Of a DNA stretch of 40,549 nucleotides, positions 32,690 to 40,549 are shown in pieces. The stretch lies in the NCBI GenBank assembly GCA_009929615.1, contig SAAB01000030.1, positions 1-40,549 of the forward strand, read 5' to 3'. The notes below the pieces were generated by a model, which did not search any database, had not been told where the DNA came from, and was given only the letters and a program-made list of their open reading frames with translations. Position numbers and translations under genes: made by a program. The DNA is from Clostridia bacterium (GTDB lineage Bacteria; Bacillota; Clostridia; Lachnospirales; Lachnospiraceae). Numbering within the stretch: the stretch's first letter is position 1; the number at the start of each line of letters is the position of its first letter.

Positions 32690-33610
32690 CTATTCCCACA
32701 TACTGTCTGAAACCTGCTGACCCTTAAAGGTCAATTCGGGATTCTTAACAGTAACCTTGGTCCTCGGTGGTACGGAAGCTATAATAAATGCTCCTCCGGC
32801 GATAACCGAAGCTTCACCAATCACTGTTTCCCCGCCAAGAATGGTTGAACCGGAATAAATCGTTACATTATCCTCAATCGTTGGATGTCGTTTAACTCCT
32901 GACAACTGCTGACCACTTCGTGTAGACAAAGCTCCCAGTGTAACACCCTGATAAAGCTTCACATGGTTGCCAATACTGGTTGTTTCACCAATAACAATAC
33001 CTGTGCCATGGTCAATGAAGAAGTATTCGCCGATAGTTGCCCCTGAATTAATATCAATTCCTGTACGGCTGTGGGCATATTCTGTCATGATTCTTGGTAT
33101 AAAAGGTACGTTTTTAACATAAAGTTCATGAGCAATTCGATATACAAATATGGCAAATAACCCCGGGTAAGAAAAGATAATCTCTTCTTTACTCTTAGCT
33201 GCAGGGTCTCCATCGAAACCTGCCTGCACATCCTTTAACAGCATCTGCTGGATATTTGGCAGTCTGTCAAAAAAGTAGGCGCAGATATCCTCTGCCTGTT
33301 CAGCAATCAGGCTTTCTTCAACAGCCTCTTCATTCTGATAAATTAAAGCCATTTCTATCTGCTGCTTCAGTGTCATATATACATCTGTCAAAGAATTTCC
33401 GATAAAATACTCTGGTGCTGTTGCTGTAATATTCTCAGGTCCGAAATATCCCGGAAACATTACTCTCCGCAATATTTTAAGAACGCCTATAATCTCTCGG
33501 CGATTTGGCAGATGCTTTCCCTTCTTAATCGCAAAAGACTCCTCTGATGAATAATAATCCGCAATATCTTTTACTGTATTATCAATGATTGTCTTAATAT
33601 CTCCACTCAT
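32690..33610 (-). CDS. epsC: Serine O-acetyltransferase (EpsC/CysE family)
   Basis: The 306-residue enzyme has an N-terminal helical domain and a left-handed beta-helix with hexapeptide repeats (GATIGEYFFIDHGTGIVIGE, YQGVTLGALS). The catalytic His lies in FIDHGTGIVIGET. It makes O-acetylserine, the precursor for cysteine synthesis, from serine and acetyl-CoA. The C-terminal end after the helix (PPRTKVTVKNPELTFKGQQV) is typical of the longer, EpsC-like Firmicutes form. GGAGG precedes the ATG. No cysteine synthase gene is adjacent. Confidence 0.92.
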   Translation of the reverse strand: MSGDIKTIIDNTVKDIADYYSSEESFAIKKGKHLPNRREIIGVLKILRRVMFPGYFGPENITATAPEYFIGNSLTDVYMTLKQQIEMALIYQNEEAVEESLIAEQAEDICAYFFDRLPNIQQMLLKDVQAGFDGDPAAKSKEEIIFSYPGLFAIFVYRIAHELYVKNVPFIPRIMTEYAHSRTGIDINSGATIGEYFFIDHGTGIVIGETTSIGNHVKLYQGVTLGALSTRSGQQLSGVKRHPTIEDNVTIYSGSTILGGETVIGEASVIAGGAFIIASVPPRTKVTVKNPELTFKGQQVSDSMWE

Positions 33611-33677
33611 TCAGCCAACCTCCACATCTCTCTAACTACTATATCAGTATAGAAGAAAAAGGGCTGTTTCCAACCCT

Positions 33678-34097
33678 TTAACTCTCGATACCAGCTAATG
33701 CTCTTAAATGCGTCTTTAATACAGAAGATTCCTCATCTGTAAACTTCGCCATAACTTCACTATTAACTTCTTCAACGGCATTTAATACCGCATCTTCCAG
33801 CTCTTTTCCCTTTTCGGTGAGTTGGACCTGAATAAAACGTCGATCTTCTTTACTGATATTTCTCTCTATCAAATCCTTTTTTTCCATTCTTTCAAGAATA
33901 CCGGATATGGTAGAATTCTCTAACTTCAATCTTTCAGCAATTTCCTTCGGGCTTCCCTTATCGTTCTCCCACAAACAATATAAAACCGCGTACTGAATTG
34001 GAGTAATATCGTAAACAGAAAGTTTTTCCGTCATTCTTAAAAAAACGGAATGTTGCGCTGTTGTTAATAAATAATTCACGCACTCTTCCAACTGCAT
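33678..34097 (-). CDS. MarR-family transcriptional regulator
   Basis: The 139-residue protein has the winged-helix core ITPIQYAVLYCLWENDKGSP, KEIAERLKLENSTISGILER, and the wing ERNISKEDRRFIQVQLTEKG, typical of MarR. The start at 34097 (MQLEECVNY) has AAGGGAG 8 nt upstream; the ATG at 34115 lacks one. It is divergent from the crotonase-CoA-transferase-permease operon and likely represses it at the palindrome at 34360-34371. Confidence 0.9.
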   Translation of the reverse strand: MQLEECVNYLLTTAQHSVFLRMTEKLSVYDITPIQYAVLYCLWENDKGSPKEIAERLKLENSTISGILERMEKKDLIERNISKEDRRFIQVQLTEKGKELEDAVLNAVEEVNSEVMAKFTDEESSVLKTHLRALAGIES

Positions 34098-34317
34098 CTG
34101 TTTCACTCCCTTCATCTCTTACCTATTTAAGATAAATGTTTTTTCAATTCTTGTCAATCGTTTTCCTTTTTTTACCTGATTTTTTTGCATAAAATAGTTG
34201 AATTGGCACAACTTGAATTCAAGGGAATTCCATTTTATAGTGAAAGTGTCCAAAAATGGTCATTTTTTTTCTACATCCATTTTCTTGAATATTGCCGTTT
34301 TTTTAACGGTAAACTCA

Positions 34318-34346
34318 TTGACATAAAATTAGCAGCAGAGTATAAT
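34318..34346 (+). promoter_or_regulatory. Consensus sigma-A promoter of the crotonase operon
   Basis: TTGACA (34318-34323), 17-nt spacer, TATAAT (34341-34346): a perfect match at both hexamers, which predicts strong transcription unless repressed. Confidence 0.92.
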
Positions 34347-34359
34347 TTCACTATAGTAC

Positions 34360-34371
34360 TTAGCATGCTAA
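34360..34371. promoter_or_regulatory. Palindromic operator TTAGCATGCTAA
   Basis: A perfect 12-bp dyad located at about +8 to +19 of the predicted transcript; a half-like copy TTAGCATGAC lies at 34391-34400. The position suits blocking by the divergent MarR protein. Confidence 0.7.
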
Positions 34372-34434
34372 TTTTTATTTAGGCAAGCAGTTAGCATGAC
34401 TTACACTATCAAAAATTTTAGGAGGCGACATTTT

Positions 34435-35211
34435 ATGAACAATTTATTAATGGAAGTCGAAAACGAAATCGCAGTGGTAACTATCAATCGTCCAAAGTCA
34501 CTGAACGCTTTAAACAGCGAGACATTGGCAGAGCTTGACAAATGTTTCACAGAAATTCAGGACAGAAAAGATATCAAAGTTCTTATCTTAACTGGTTCAG
34601 GCGAAAAATCTTTCGTAGCAGGTGCTGATATTTCCGAAATGGTTAATGCTACACCAGCTGAAGGACGCGCTATGGGTCTTCTTGCTAAAGAAGCTTTCTT
34701 GAAACTTGAGAACATGCCACAGGTAACTATCGCAGCTGTTAACGGCTTTGCTTTAGGTGGTGGATGCGAAATTTCCATGTCTTGTGATATCCGTGTTGCA
34801 GCTGAAAATGCTAAATTCGGACAGCCAGAAACAGGTCTTGGTATCCTTCCAGGATTTGGTGGAACTCAGAGACTTCCTCGTTTAGTAGGCAAAGGCCGTG
34901 CTAAAGAGTTAATCTTCACATGTGATATGATTGATGCTCAGGAAGCTTACAGAATTGGTCTTGCAAACAAGGTTGTTCCTCAGGCTGAATTGATTGACTA
35001 CTGTAAAAAAATGGCTACAAAGATTATGGACAAAGGAAGCTATGCTGTTTCCCTTGCTAAACAGGCTATCAACGTTGGTCTTGACACAGACCTTAACAAC
35101 GGTCTTGCTCTTGAAGCTAACTTATTCGGCCTTTCCTTCTCTACAGCAGATAAAAAAGAAGGTATGACAGCTTTCCTTGAAAAACGTGGCAGAACTTTAA
35201 CAGATTTCTAA
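34435..35211 (+). CDS. crt: Crotonase-family enoyl-CoA hydratase/3-hydroxybutyryl-CoA dehydratase
   Basis: The 258-residue protein is a typical crotonase: the oxyanion-hole segment GEKSFVAGADISEM, VNGFALGGGCEISMSCDIRV, and the glutamate motif AKFGQPETGLGILPGFGGTQ. Both catalytic glutamates are present. It interconverts 3-hydroxyacyl-CoA and enoyl-CoA, probably 3-hydroxybutyryl-CoA and crotonyl-CoA. The start at 34435 follows AGGAGG at a good distance; the in-frame ATG at 34396 has no Shine-Dalgarno. It is the first gene of the operon and precedes a CoA-transferase. Confidence 0.9.
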   Translation: MNNLLMEVENEIAVVTINRPKSLNALNSETLAELDKCFTEIQDRKDIKVLILTGSGEKSFVAGADISEMVNATPAEGRAMGLLAKEAFLKLENMPQVTIAAVNGFALGGGCEISMSCDIRVAAENAKFGQPETGLGILPGFGGTQRLPRLVGKGRAKELIFTCDMIDAQEAYRIGLANKVVPQAELIDYCKKMATKIMDKGSYAVSLAKQAINVGLDTDLNNGLALEANLFGLSFSTADKKEGMTAFLEKRGRTLTDF

Positions 35212-35261
35212 TTTAACTGATACCGTTTTGATACACATATTTTTTAGGAGGCATAATACCA

Positions 35262-36815
35262 ATGGCGAAAGTTAACATTATTACAGCAGCTGAAGCTGCT
35301 GCACAGGTTCCGGACGGAGCCGTTATTAATACAGAAGGTTTTGTTCAGGCAGGTCTTGCTGAAACTTTAAACAAAGCTCTTGAACAGAGATTTCTCGAAA
35401 CAGGACATCCAAAAGATTTGACAATTTTCACAATTGCTGGACAGGGTGCAGGCGAAGGTACAGGCGCTGATCATTTTGCTCATGAAGGCATGGTTAAACG
35501 TCTTATCGCTGGACATTATAATCTGGCACCAACTCTTCGTACTATGTCTATTGAAGGCAAAATTGAAGCATACAACCTTCCACAGGGAACTATGGCTCAG
35601 ATGGTACGTGATGCTGCCGGCAAACGTATTGGTACTATTTCACACGTTGGTCTGAATACATATGTTGACCCTCGTATCGAAGGTGCTAAAGTTAACGCTA
35701 AAACAACCGAAGATATCGTTAAGCTCATCGAGATTGAAGGCGAAGAAAAACTTCTCTTCAAATCCCAGCCATTGGATGTTACTTTCATCCGTGGTACATA
35801 CGCTGACGAATCCGGCAACATTTCTCTTGAAAAAGAATGCTGTACTTTGGACGCAGTTTCTCTGGCACAGTGTGCTAAGAACAATGGTGGTAAAGTATTC
35901 GTTCAGGTTGAAAAAGTTGTTGCTAACGGAAGCCTTGACCCAAGAATCGTTAAGATTCCTGGTATCTATGTAGATGGTGTTATTGTTGCTGAAGGCGATG
36001 ATAATGCTCAGATTTACAAACAGGAATATGATGGCTCCATGACAGGTGATTTCCGAGTTCCTCTTGGTTCTCTTGAAGCACCAAAACTGGATGCTAAGAA
36101 AATCATCGCTCGTCGTGCTGCTAAGGAATTACAGAAAGGTGCTGTAGTTAACCTCGGTATCGGTGTTCCTGAATTCGTTTCTGCAGTTGCAAACGAAGAA
36201 GGCATTGGCGACTGGATGACATTAACCGTAGAAGCTGGTCCTGTAGGCGGTGTTCCACAGGGTGGTTCCCGTTTTGCCGGTTCTGTAAACGTTGATTGTA
36301 TCCTTGATCAGCCATACCAGTTCGACTTCTATGATGGCGGCGGTATTGATCAGGCATTCCTCGGACTTGCTCAGGTTGATGAAAAAGGTAACCTGAACGT
36401 AAGTAAATTCGGCGGCCGTATTGCTGGTTGTGGCGGATTTATCAATATTTCCCAGAATGCTAAGAAAGTTTACTACTTAGGTACATTCACAACTGGCGGT
36501 CTTAAGATTGCAACAGGTAACGGAAAACTTGAGATTACTCAGGAAGGTAAATCTAAAAAATTCGTTAAAGAAGTTGAACAGATTACTTTCTCCGGTACAT
36601 ATGCTGCTAAGATTGGTCAGCCAGTTATCTACATCACCGAAAGAGCTGTATTTGAACTTCGTAAAGACGGTGTATATTTAACAGAAGTTGCACCTGGAAT
36701 CGATTTACAGACTCAGGTTCTTGACTTAATGGACTTCACACCAAAGATGGATGGCACACCAAAATTAATGGATACAGCACTCTTTGTTGATGCACCTATG
36801 GGTCTTGATAAATAA
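35262..36815 (+). CDS. pct: Propionate/short-chain acyl CoA-transferase (class I)
   Basis: The 517-residue single-chain class I CoA-transferase joins both subunit halves. The N-terminal half contains IFTIAGQGAGEGTGADHFAH. The C-terminal half has GAVVNLGIGVPEFVSAV and the catalytic Glu at residue 324 in TLTVEAGPVGGVPQGG, the position I recall for clostridial propionate CoA-transferase. These enzymes move CoA from acetyl- or propionyl-CoA to lactate, 3-hydroxybutyrate, acrylate or similar acids. Combined with the crotonase and a GntP-type permease, a 3-hydroxy- or unsaturated short acid is the best guess. Strong Shine-Dalgarno (TAGGAGG). Codons favour T-ending Ala, Gly and Val codons, suggesting high expression. 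Confidence 0.9.
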   Translation: MAKVNIITAAEAAAQVPDGAVINTEGFVQAGLAETLNKALEQRFLETGHPKDLTIFTIAGQGAGEGTGADHFAHEGMVKRLIAGHYNLAPTLRTMSIEGKIEAYNLPQGTMAQMVRDAAGKRIGTISHVGLNTYVDPRIEGAKVNAKTTEDIVKLIEIEGEEKLLFKSQPLDVTFIRGTYADESGNISLEKECCTLDAVSLAQCAKNNGGKVFVQVEKVVANGSLDPRIVKIPGIYVDGVIVAEGDDNAQIYKQEYDGSMTGDFRVPLGSLEAPKLDAKKIIARRAAKELQKGAVVNLGIGVPEFVSAVANEEGIGDWMTLTVEAGPVGGVPQGGSRFAGSVNVDCILDQPYQFDFYDGGGIDQAFLGLAQVDEKGNLNVSKFGGRIAGCGGFINISQNAKKVYYLGTFTTGGLKIATGNGKLEITQEGKSKKFVKEVEQITFSGTYAAKIGQPVIYITERAVFELRKDGVYLTEVAPGIDLQTQVLDLMDFTPKMDGTPKLMDTALFVDAPMGLDK

Positions 36816-36852
36816 TTAAAATTCATTTGAATTAAACCACGTAACTTAGTTC

Positions 36853-36882
36853 CAAAGGGGTGGAATCTATTCCATCCCTTTG
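36853..36882 (+). other. Hairpin between the CoA-transferase and permease genes
   Basis: Fourteen-nt arms (CAAAGGGGTGGAAT and ATTCCATCCCTTTG) pair with one G-T wobble and a 2-nt loop and are not followed by a U-run, so this looks like a processing or stabilising stem that may set the ratio of the flanking products. Confidence 0.6.
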
Positions 36883-36931
36883 TGTAAAAAACTAAAAACA
36901 AATAATATAACCTTCAAGGGGGCTAAATGTT

Positions 36932-38239
36932 ATGAATTTCGGTATATTAGTATTACTTCTGGCATTAATTTTATTTGGTTTACTGGCATTTAAGCAGATT
37001 AGTGCATTAATTCTTGCTCCGCTGGTAACTATTTTCGTTATTGTCTGCTCCGGTCTGCCAATCCTTGAAAGCTTAAAAACAGCTTTCATGCCAGCCGCTG
37101 CTGACTATGTAACAAACTACTTTTTAATTTTCTTTGTTGGTGCATTGTTCGGAGCTGTTTACCAGCATACAGGCGCTGCTGAATCTATCTCCAAGACTTT
37201 GGCTGGTCTTTGCAAAGGTAAATTTGTTGCACCAATTATCATGACCATCACAGGTATTCTTACATACGGTGGTGTTAGTGGTTTCGTTGTATTTTTCGTT
37301 ATCTACCCAATCGCTTTGAATATGTTCAAAGAGGGTAATGTTACCCGTCGTCTGATTCCTGCAGCAATTTCTGCTGGTTGTTGGACATGGTCCATGTATG
37401 GTCCTGGTTCACCTTCCATCCAGAACGTTATTGCTATGACTAACTTGAATACACCTGCAACTGCAGCTTTAGTTCCTTCCATTATCATCACAGTAGCATC
37501 TTATGTTATGATTTTTGCATGGTTGGAAATGAGAACTCGCAGCTTTACTAAAAAAGGTATCGTATTCAATGATACAAGCCTTAAATTCCAGTTATCTCCT
37601 GAAGAGATGGCAATCGAAGAGGATAAAGACCTTCCAAACTTTGTAATTTCTATTATCCCAATCGCTGCTATTCTTATCTGCTTCAACGTTGTTGGACTCG
37701 CTGTTGAAACATCCGTATTCATCGGTGTTGCTTTAGCTACAATTCTTATGTTCAACCGTGTTAAAGGTATTAACGGATGGATTGCCGTATTCAACGAAGG
37801 TGCTGCCAACTCTGGTGTATCTATCCTGAATACAGCTATCGTAGTTGGTTTTGGTGGTGTTGTTAGAAATACACAGGGATTTGCAGATTTAGTTGAATTA
37901 CTGAAGACATTGAACATGCCTGCACTTGTATTCGTAATGGTTACAGTTGCTATCTGTGCCGGTGCTTGTGGTTCTGCTTCAGGTGGTATGGGTGTTGCTT
38001 TCACAGCCTTAACAGATACATATGTAAGCATGGGAATTGCATTACCATACGTTCATCGTATTGCAGCTATCGCTGCTGGTACTCTGGACAGCTTGCCACA
38101 CCAGGGTGCTCAGATTACATTATTGGGTATTTGTAAATTGACACATAAAGAGGCTTACTGGGATATCGCAGTAACCCAGATTTTCATTCCATTCATTGCA
38201 TGTTTCTTATTCATTATCTGTGCTATGATGGGATTATAA
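36932..38239 (+). CDS. GntP-family permease (short hydroxy-acid transporter)
   Basis: The 435-residue integral membrane protein has about 12 helices and belongs to the GntP/ion-transporter superfamily: YFLIFFVGALFGAVYQHTGA, ITGILTYGGVSGFVVFFVIY, PAAISAGCWTWSMYGPGSPS and ACGSASGGMGVAFTALTDTY. Some GntP proteins move gluconate, others D-3-hydroxybutyrate. The operon context (CoA-transferase, crotonase) favours a short-chain hydroxy acid. AAGGGGG lies upstream of the ATG. A strong terminator follows. Confidence 0.85.
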   Translation: MNFGILVLLLALILFGLLAFKQISALILAPLVTIFVIVCSGLPILESLKTAFMPAAADYVTNYFLIFFVGALFGAVYQHTGAAESISKTLAGLCKGKFVAPIIMTITGILTYGGVSGFVVFFVIYPIALNMFKEGNVTRRLIPAAISAGCWTWSMYGPGSPSIQNVIAMTNLNTPATAALVPSIIITVASYVMIFAWLEMRTRSFTKKGIVFNDTSLKFQLSPEEMAIEEDKDLPNFVISIIPIAAILICFNVVGLAVETSVFIGVALATILMFNRVKGINGWIAVFNEGAANSGVSILNTAIVVGFGGVVRNTQGFADLVELLKTLNMPALVFVMVTVAICAGACGSASGGMGVAFTALTDTYVSMGIALPYVHRIAAIAAGTLDSLPHQGAQITLLGICKLTHKEAYWDIAVTQIFIPFIACFLFIICAMMGL

Positions 38240-38267
38240 TCAAAAAACTTTCTATATTGTTTGATAG

Positions 38268-38306
38268 AGGCTTTCAAAAATCTTCGGATTTTTGAAAGCC
38301 TTTTTC
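38268..38306 (+). terminator. Terminator of the crotonase operon
   Basis: Perfect 15-bp stem (AGGCTTTCAAAAATC paired with GATTTTTGAAAGCCT) closed by a TTCG tetraloop, followed by TTTTCTT. Confidence 0.95.
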
Positions 38307-38379
38307 TTATTATATGAAAATATGATATAATGAATACAAAGCAGAGTACGTGTACACCCATATGAGAGGAGGCATTATT

Positions 38380-38961
38380 ATGAAATACTGTGTTCTTATG
38401 GGAAGTCCCAGAAAAAAAGGAAATACCATCTCCATTGTTGAACCCTTCATTGATACTTTAATAGCGAATGGCAACGATGTCGAACTTATCTGGCTCTATG
38501 ACAAAGACATACAGCCATGCGAAGCCTGCCGTGTCTGTCAGATTGACTGGTCCATCTTCGGCTGTCAGCACCAGGATGATGCGCAGGGTATTTTTGATTC
38601 TATTCTATCCAGTGATGTTATTGTTTTTGCAACACCGATTTACTCCTGGTACTGCACACCACCGATGAAGGCCCTGTTAGACCGTCTTGTCTATGGCATG
38701 AATAAATTCTATGGCGAAGAAAAAGGCCCATCTCTCTGGGCCGGAAAACATACTGCCATTATCGCAACCTGTGGCTATCAGTTAGAAAAAGGTGCTGACC
38801 TCTTTGAAGAAGGCATCCGCCGTTACAGCAAACACTCCGGACTTATTTACGAAGGCATGCTGGCAGAACGCGATCTGGGGTATAAGACGGAATTTATCGA
38901 TGACTTAAAGATTCAACATGCAAAAGACTTTGCAAACAGCCTGATACAGCGGTTTTCTTAA
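38380..38961 (+). CDS. Flavodoxin-family NAD(P)H-dependent FMN reductase
   Basis: The 193-residue protein has the FMN phosphate-binding start CVLMGSPRKKGNTISIVEPF, a Cys-rich segment CEACRVCQIDWSIFGCQHQD and the flavin loop FATPIYSWYCTPPMKALLDR. This is the NADPH-dependent FMN reductase/iron-sulfur flavoprotein-like group found in anaerobes. The Cys motif is not a complete classic Fe-S ligand set, so cluster binding is uncertain. The start at 38380 follows GAGAGGAGG; the upstream in-frame ATG has no ribosome site. Likely a redox reductase of unknown substrate. Confidence 0.85.
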   Translation: MKYCVLMGSPRKKGNTISIVEPFIDTLIANGNDVELIWLYDKDIQPCEACRVCQIDWSIFGCQHQDDAQGIFDSILSSDVIVFATPIYSWYCTPPMKALLDRLVYGMNKFYGEEKGPSLWAGKHTAIIATCGYQLEKGADLFEEGIRRYSKHSGLIYEGMLAERDLGYKTEFIDDLKIQHAKDFANSLIQRFS

Positions 38962-38990
38962 TATCTTTTAAAACATATCTATGTATCAAA

Positions 38991-39014
38991 AAAAGCGGCT
39001 TAATAGCCGCTTTT
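38991..39014. terminator. Bidirectional terminator
   Basis: AAAAGCGGCT-TAAT-AGCCGCTTTT: 10-bp perfect stem with A/T tracts on both sides, between the convergent reductase and DUF1576 genes. Confidence 0.92.
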
Positions 39015-39033
39015 CTTGATATCACATTTATTC

Positions 39034-40407
39034 TTAAATTCCTCGTACTTTCATATGTGGAAAATGATGCTCTAATACAGATATTACAATTAAAGCTGTA
39101 ATTCCAGCGCTAAACCCGCCATTAAACAACATAAATCCACCATGAATAGAGGCCGTTGATGTACATATGGCTGCACTTACAATACCCGAAGCTACTCCCG
39201 AACGCCATCCATAACGTCCTGCAATCGGTGCAAGACCCGTTGCAAAGGCCACACCATTAATATACCCCTGGGTGGATAATGTCCATGGTATCGCCCGTCC
39301 CTGGAGCATGCATATGCTCATAACGAACAGCGACAGGGCCACATAACCCGCGAAAATAGACCATGTGTTTTTTGGATGCTGCCCTACTGCTGCAAAGGCA
39401 GTAGCTGCAAATATAGCACCGACCGTCGGCCCGGAAAAAGCCACCCCATCCGTAAAAAGCATGACCAGATTCATATAAATAAGGACCATAAAACCGTAAA
39501 GTCCAAAATTTATAAGACAGACATCCATTCCGTATTTATCTGCAAAATTTGAAAGATGTCCTGTTTCCTCAAGCAATTCTTTATATCCCTTAAGACTTTT
39601 CCCGTTCTTTATGAAACCGGCAATCAACGCCGTTCCAAATATCAGAATAAAAAGTATATTGGCAAATCTCCAATTTATTTCCCCAATACCATCATAAAAA
39701 CTATTATCCAGTGCTACAGGCCCCGAAGATTCCAGCCCCATCGTCTTATAAAGAAATGCATACAAAAAGCATCCTACAAGGCCAAATGCCAGTCCTCCAT
39801 TATAAAGATTATAACCTTTATGCATCCACATGGCTCCTTCCAGCATTCCCGGAAGAACCATTCCTGCCGCAAGCCCTATTACCGCTGCAAGAATAACGCC
39901 TATCGGTGTAATCTGAGCCTGACCCACAACAAAACCGGAACCAATCGGATACCTGAAAAGGACCTCACCTACCAGCGGACCAAAAGCCATGGAGAGCATC
40001 GCAATGTGCAGATGATCCCTGAAGTTCTTTTTTTTATGTACATAATAAAGAATAACCCCTATAAAACAGGGCCATATATTAAGGAAATTCATACCATAAA
40101 AGCAGTGGGCTACCACCAGCATATAGCTTGCAAGCATTGAAGCCGTCGCTCTGGCTTTGGTAAGAACAACAATCAGCCAGCAAGTCAAACTGCATATACC
40201 CGCATTAAAGAAAGCCGAACTTACACCACCCACTCGAAAATAATCCGTCATTAAAGGGCTTGGTGAAATAAGTATCTTAAACCACCCCTGAAAAAGTCCC
40301 TCCAGACCATCACTTTTTAATGAGAATATTGCTGCTGCTACCAGCAATACCAACGCAATCCCCAAACACATCTGTTTGATTGCTTTATCATTTGCATTCA
40401 TTTCCAC
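39034..40407 (-). CDS. DUF1576 multi-pass membrane protein
   Basis: The 457-residue protein has about 11-12 membrane helices, with conserved parts SPSPLMTDYFRVGGVSSAFF, GPLVGEVLFRYPIGSG and HPKNTWSIFAGYVALSLFVM. I recall this as DUF1576, a membrane family of Firmicutes without assigned function. The first codon is GTG at 40407 with an ATG two codons later (40401); AAGGGAAG lies upstream, so either start is possible. It is single-gene transcribed with an extended -10 promoter. Confidence 0.82.
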   Translation of the reverse strand: MEMNANDKAIKQMCLGIALVLLVAAAIFSLKSDGLEGLFQGWFKILISPSPLMTDYFRVGGVSSAFFNAGICSLTCWLIVVLTKARATASMLASYMLVVAHCFYGMNFLNIWPCFIGVILYYVHKKKNFRDHLHIAMLSMAFGPLVGEVLFRYPIGSGFVVGQAQITPIGVILAAVIGLAAGMVLPGMLEGAMWMHKGYNLYNGGLAFGLVGCFLYAFLYKTMGLESSGPVALDNSFYDGIGEINWRFANILFILIFGTALIAGFIKNGKSLKGYKELLEETGHLSNFADKYGMDVCLINFGLYGFMVLIYMNLVMLFTDGVAFSGPTVGAIFAATAFAAVGQHPKNTWSIFAGYVALSLFVMSICMLQGRAIPWTLSTQGYINGVAFATGLAPIAGRYGWRSGVASGIVSAAICTSTASIHGGFMLFNGGFSAGITALIVISVLEHHFPHMKVRGI

Positions 40408-40442
40408 GCCTAGTCGCTTCCCTTCTATATTTTACACATCAC

Positions 40443-40451
40443 AGTATACCA
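40443..40451 (-). promoter_or_regulatory. Extended -10 promoter of the DUF1576 gene
   Basis: TGGTATACT on the minus strand is a TG-n-TATAMT extended -10 motif, 36 nt before the start codon; no good -35 is visible. Confidence 0.5.
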
Positions 40452-40460
40452 CTTGAGTTT

Positions 40461-40484
40461 CCGCAGTTTTATCCACAACTGCGG
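40461..40484. promoter_or_regulatory. Dyad overlapping the promoter -35 region
   Basis: CCGCAGTT (40461-40468) and AACTGCGG (40477-40484) flank an 8-nt spacer that holds the DnaA-box-like word TTATCCACA (40469-40477). The position next to the -10 suggests an operator. Confidence 0.45.
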
Positions 40485-40549
40485 ATTTTATCAGCTTTAC
40501 AATAAACAACTTTCAAAAAATGCCCAAAATATAAGGAATCCAGACTCTT

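Noticed and set aside
1-40549. CRISPR arrays, tRNA or rRNA genes, riboswitches
   Set aside because: No regularly spaced repeats, cloverleaf-type sequence or conserved rRNA segments were recognised by eye on either strand; a covariance-model scan would be needed to exclude small RNAs.

Overview
The window looks like a chromosomal segment of an anaerobic gut Firmicute, most likely a Lachnospiraceae/Clostridia member. The core genes (rlmD, yhaM, mutS2, trmL, nth, epsC) encode Firmicutes-type proteins, Shine-Dalgarno sites are strong, and a consensus sigma-A promoter is present. I cannot name the genus. No rRNA, tRNA or CRISPR array was seen.

Region 1 (about 1-19,160, almost all minus strand) is accessory DNA, probably one end of an integrative conjugative element (ICE) lying against the 3' end of rlmD. 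In transcription order (right to left) it holds a small SAM methyltransferase, a gene of unknown function, a gene broken by a 3.5-kb insertion, an orphan D12-class adenine methylase, a few small ICE-type proteins (two AbrB-like, one YodL-like), and then a compact Tad/Flp-type pilus module. That module has two Flp-like pilins flanking a spoVG homologue, an A24 prepilin peptidase (TadV), a 38-aa membrane peptide, CpaB, TadZ, the TadA ATPase, TadB, TadC, two TadE-like pseudopilins, a DUF6550-like membrane protein, a 566-aa secreted Trp-rich protein, and a small VirB2-like (DUF3852-like) membrane protein. No VirB4, VirD4, relaxase or ICE integrase lies inside the window, so the ICE assignment is inference.

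Inside region 1, 13,593-17,093 is a complete RIT (recombinase-in-trio) element: three consecutive tyrosine recombinases, all with catalytic residues, bounded by 82-bp terminal inverted repeats with two mismatches. It interrupts an ORF whose two halves rejoin in frame, with a 6-bp target repeat and an extra 20-bp palindrome at one end.

Region 2 (19,167-33,610) is ordinary chromosome: rlmD and yhaM on minus, mutS2 on plus, then a minus-strand run of trmL, aminotransferase, Lrp-family regulator, AIR-synthase-like protein, a 30-aa membrane peptide, a DnaQ-like exonuclease, nth and a B12-binding radical SAM protein. A divergent radical SAM gene with its own promoter and palindromic operator follows, then a DUF134-NifX-type fusion and epsC.

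Region 3 (33,678-40,549) starts with a MarR regulator divergent from a crotonase - CoA-transferase - GntP-type permease operon. The operon is driven by a perfect TTGACA-17-TATAAT promoter with a 12-bp palindrome just downstream. Together these suggest regulated uptake, CoA activation and dehydration of a short hydroxy acid such as 3-hydroxybutyrate. A flavodoxin-family reductase and a DUF1576 membrane protein close the window.
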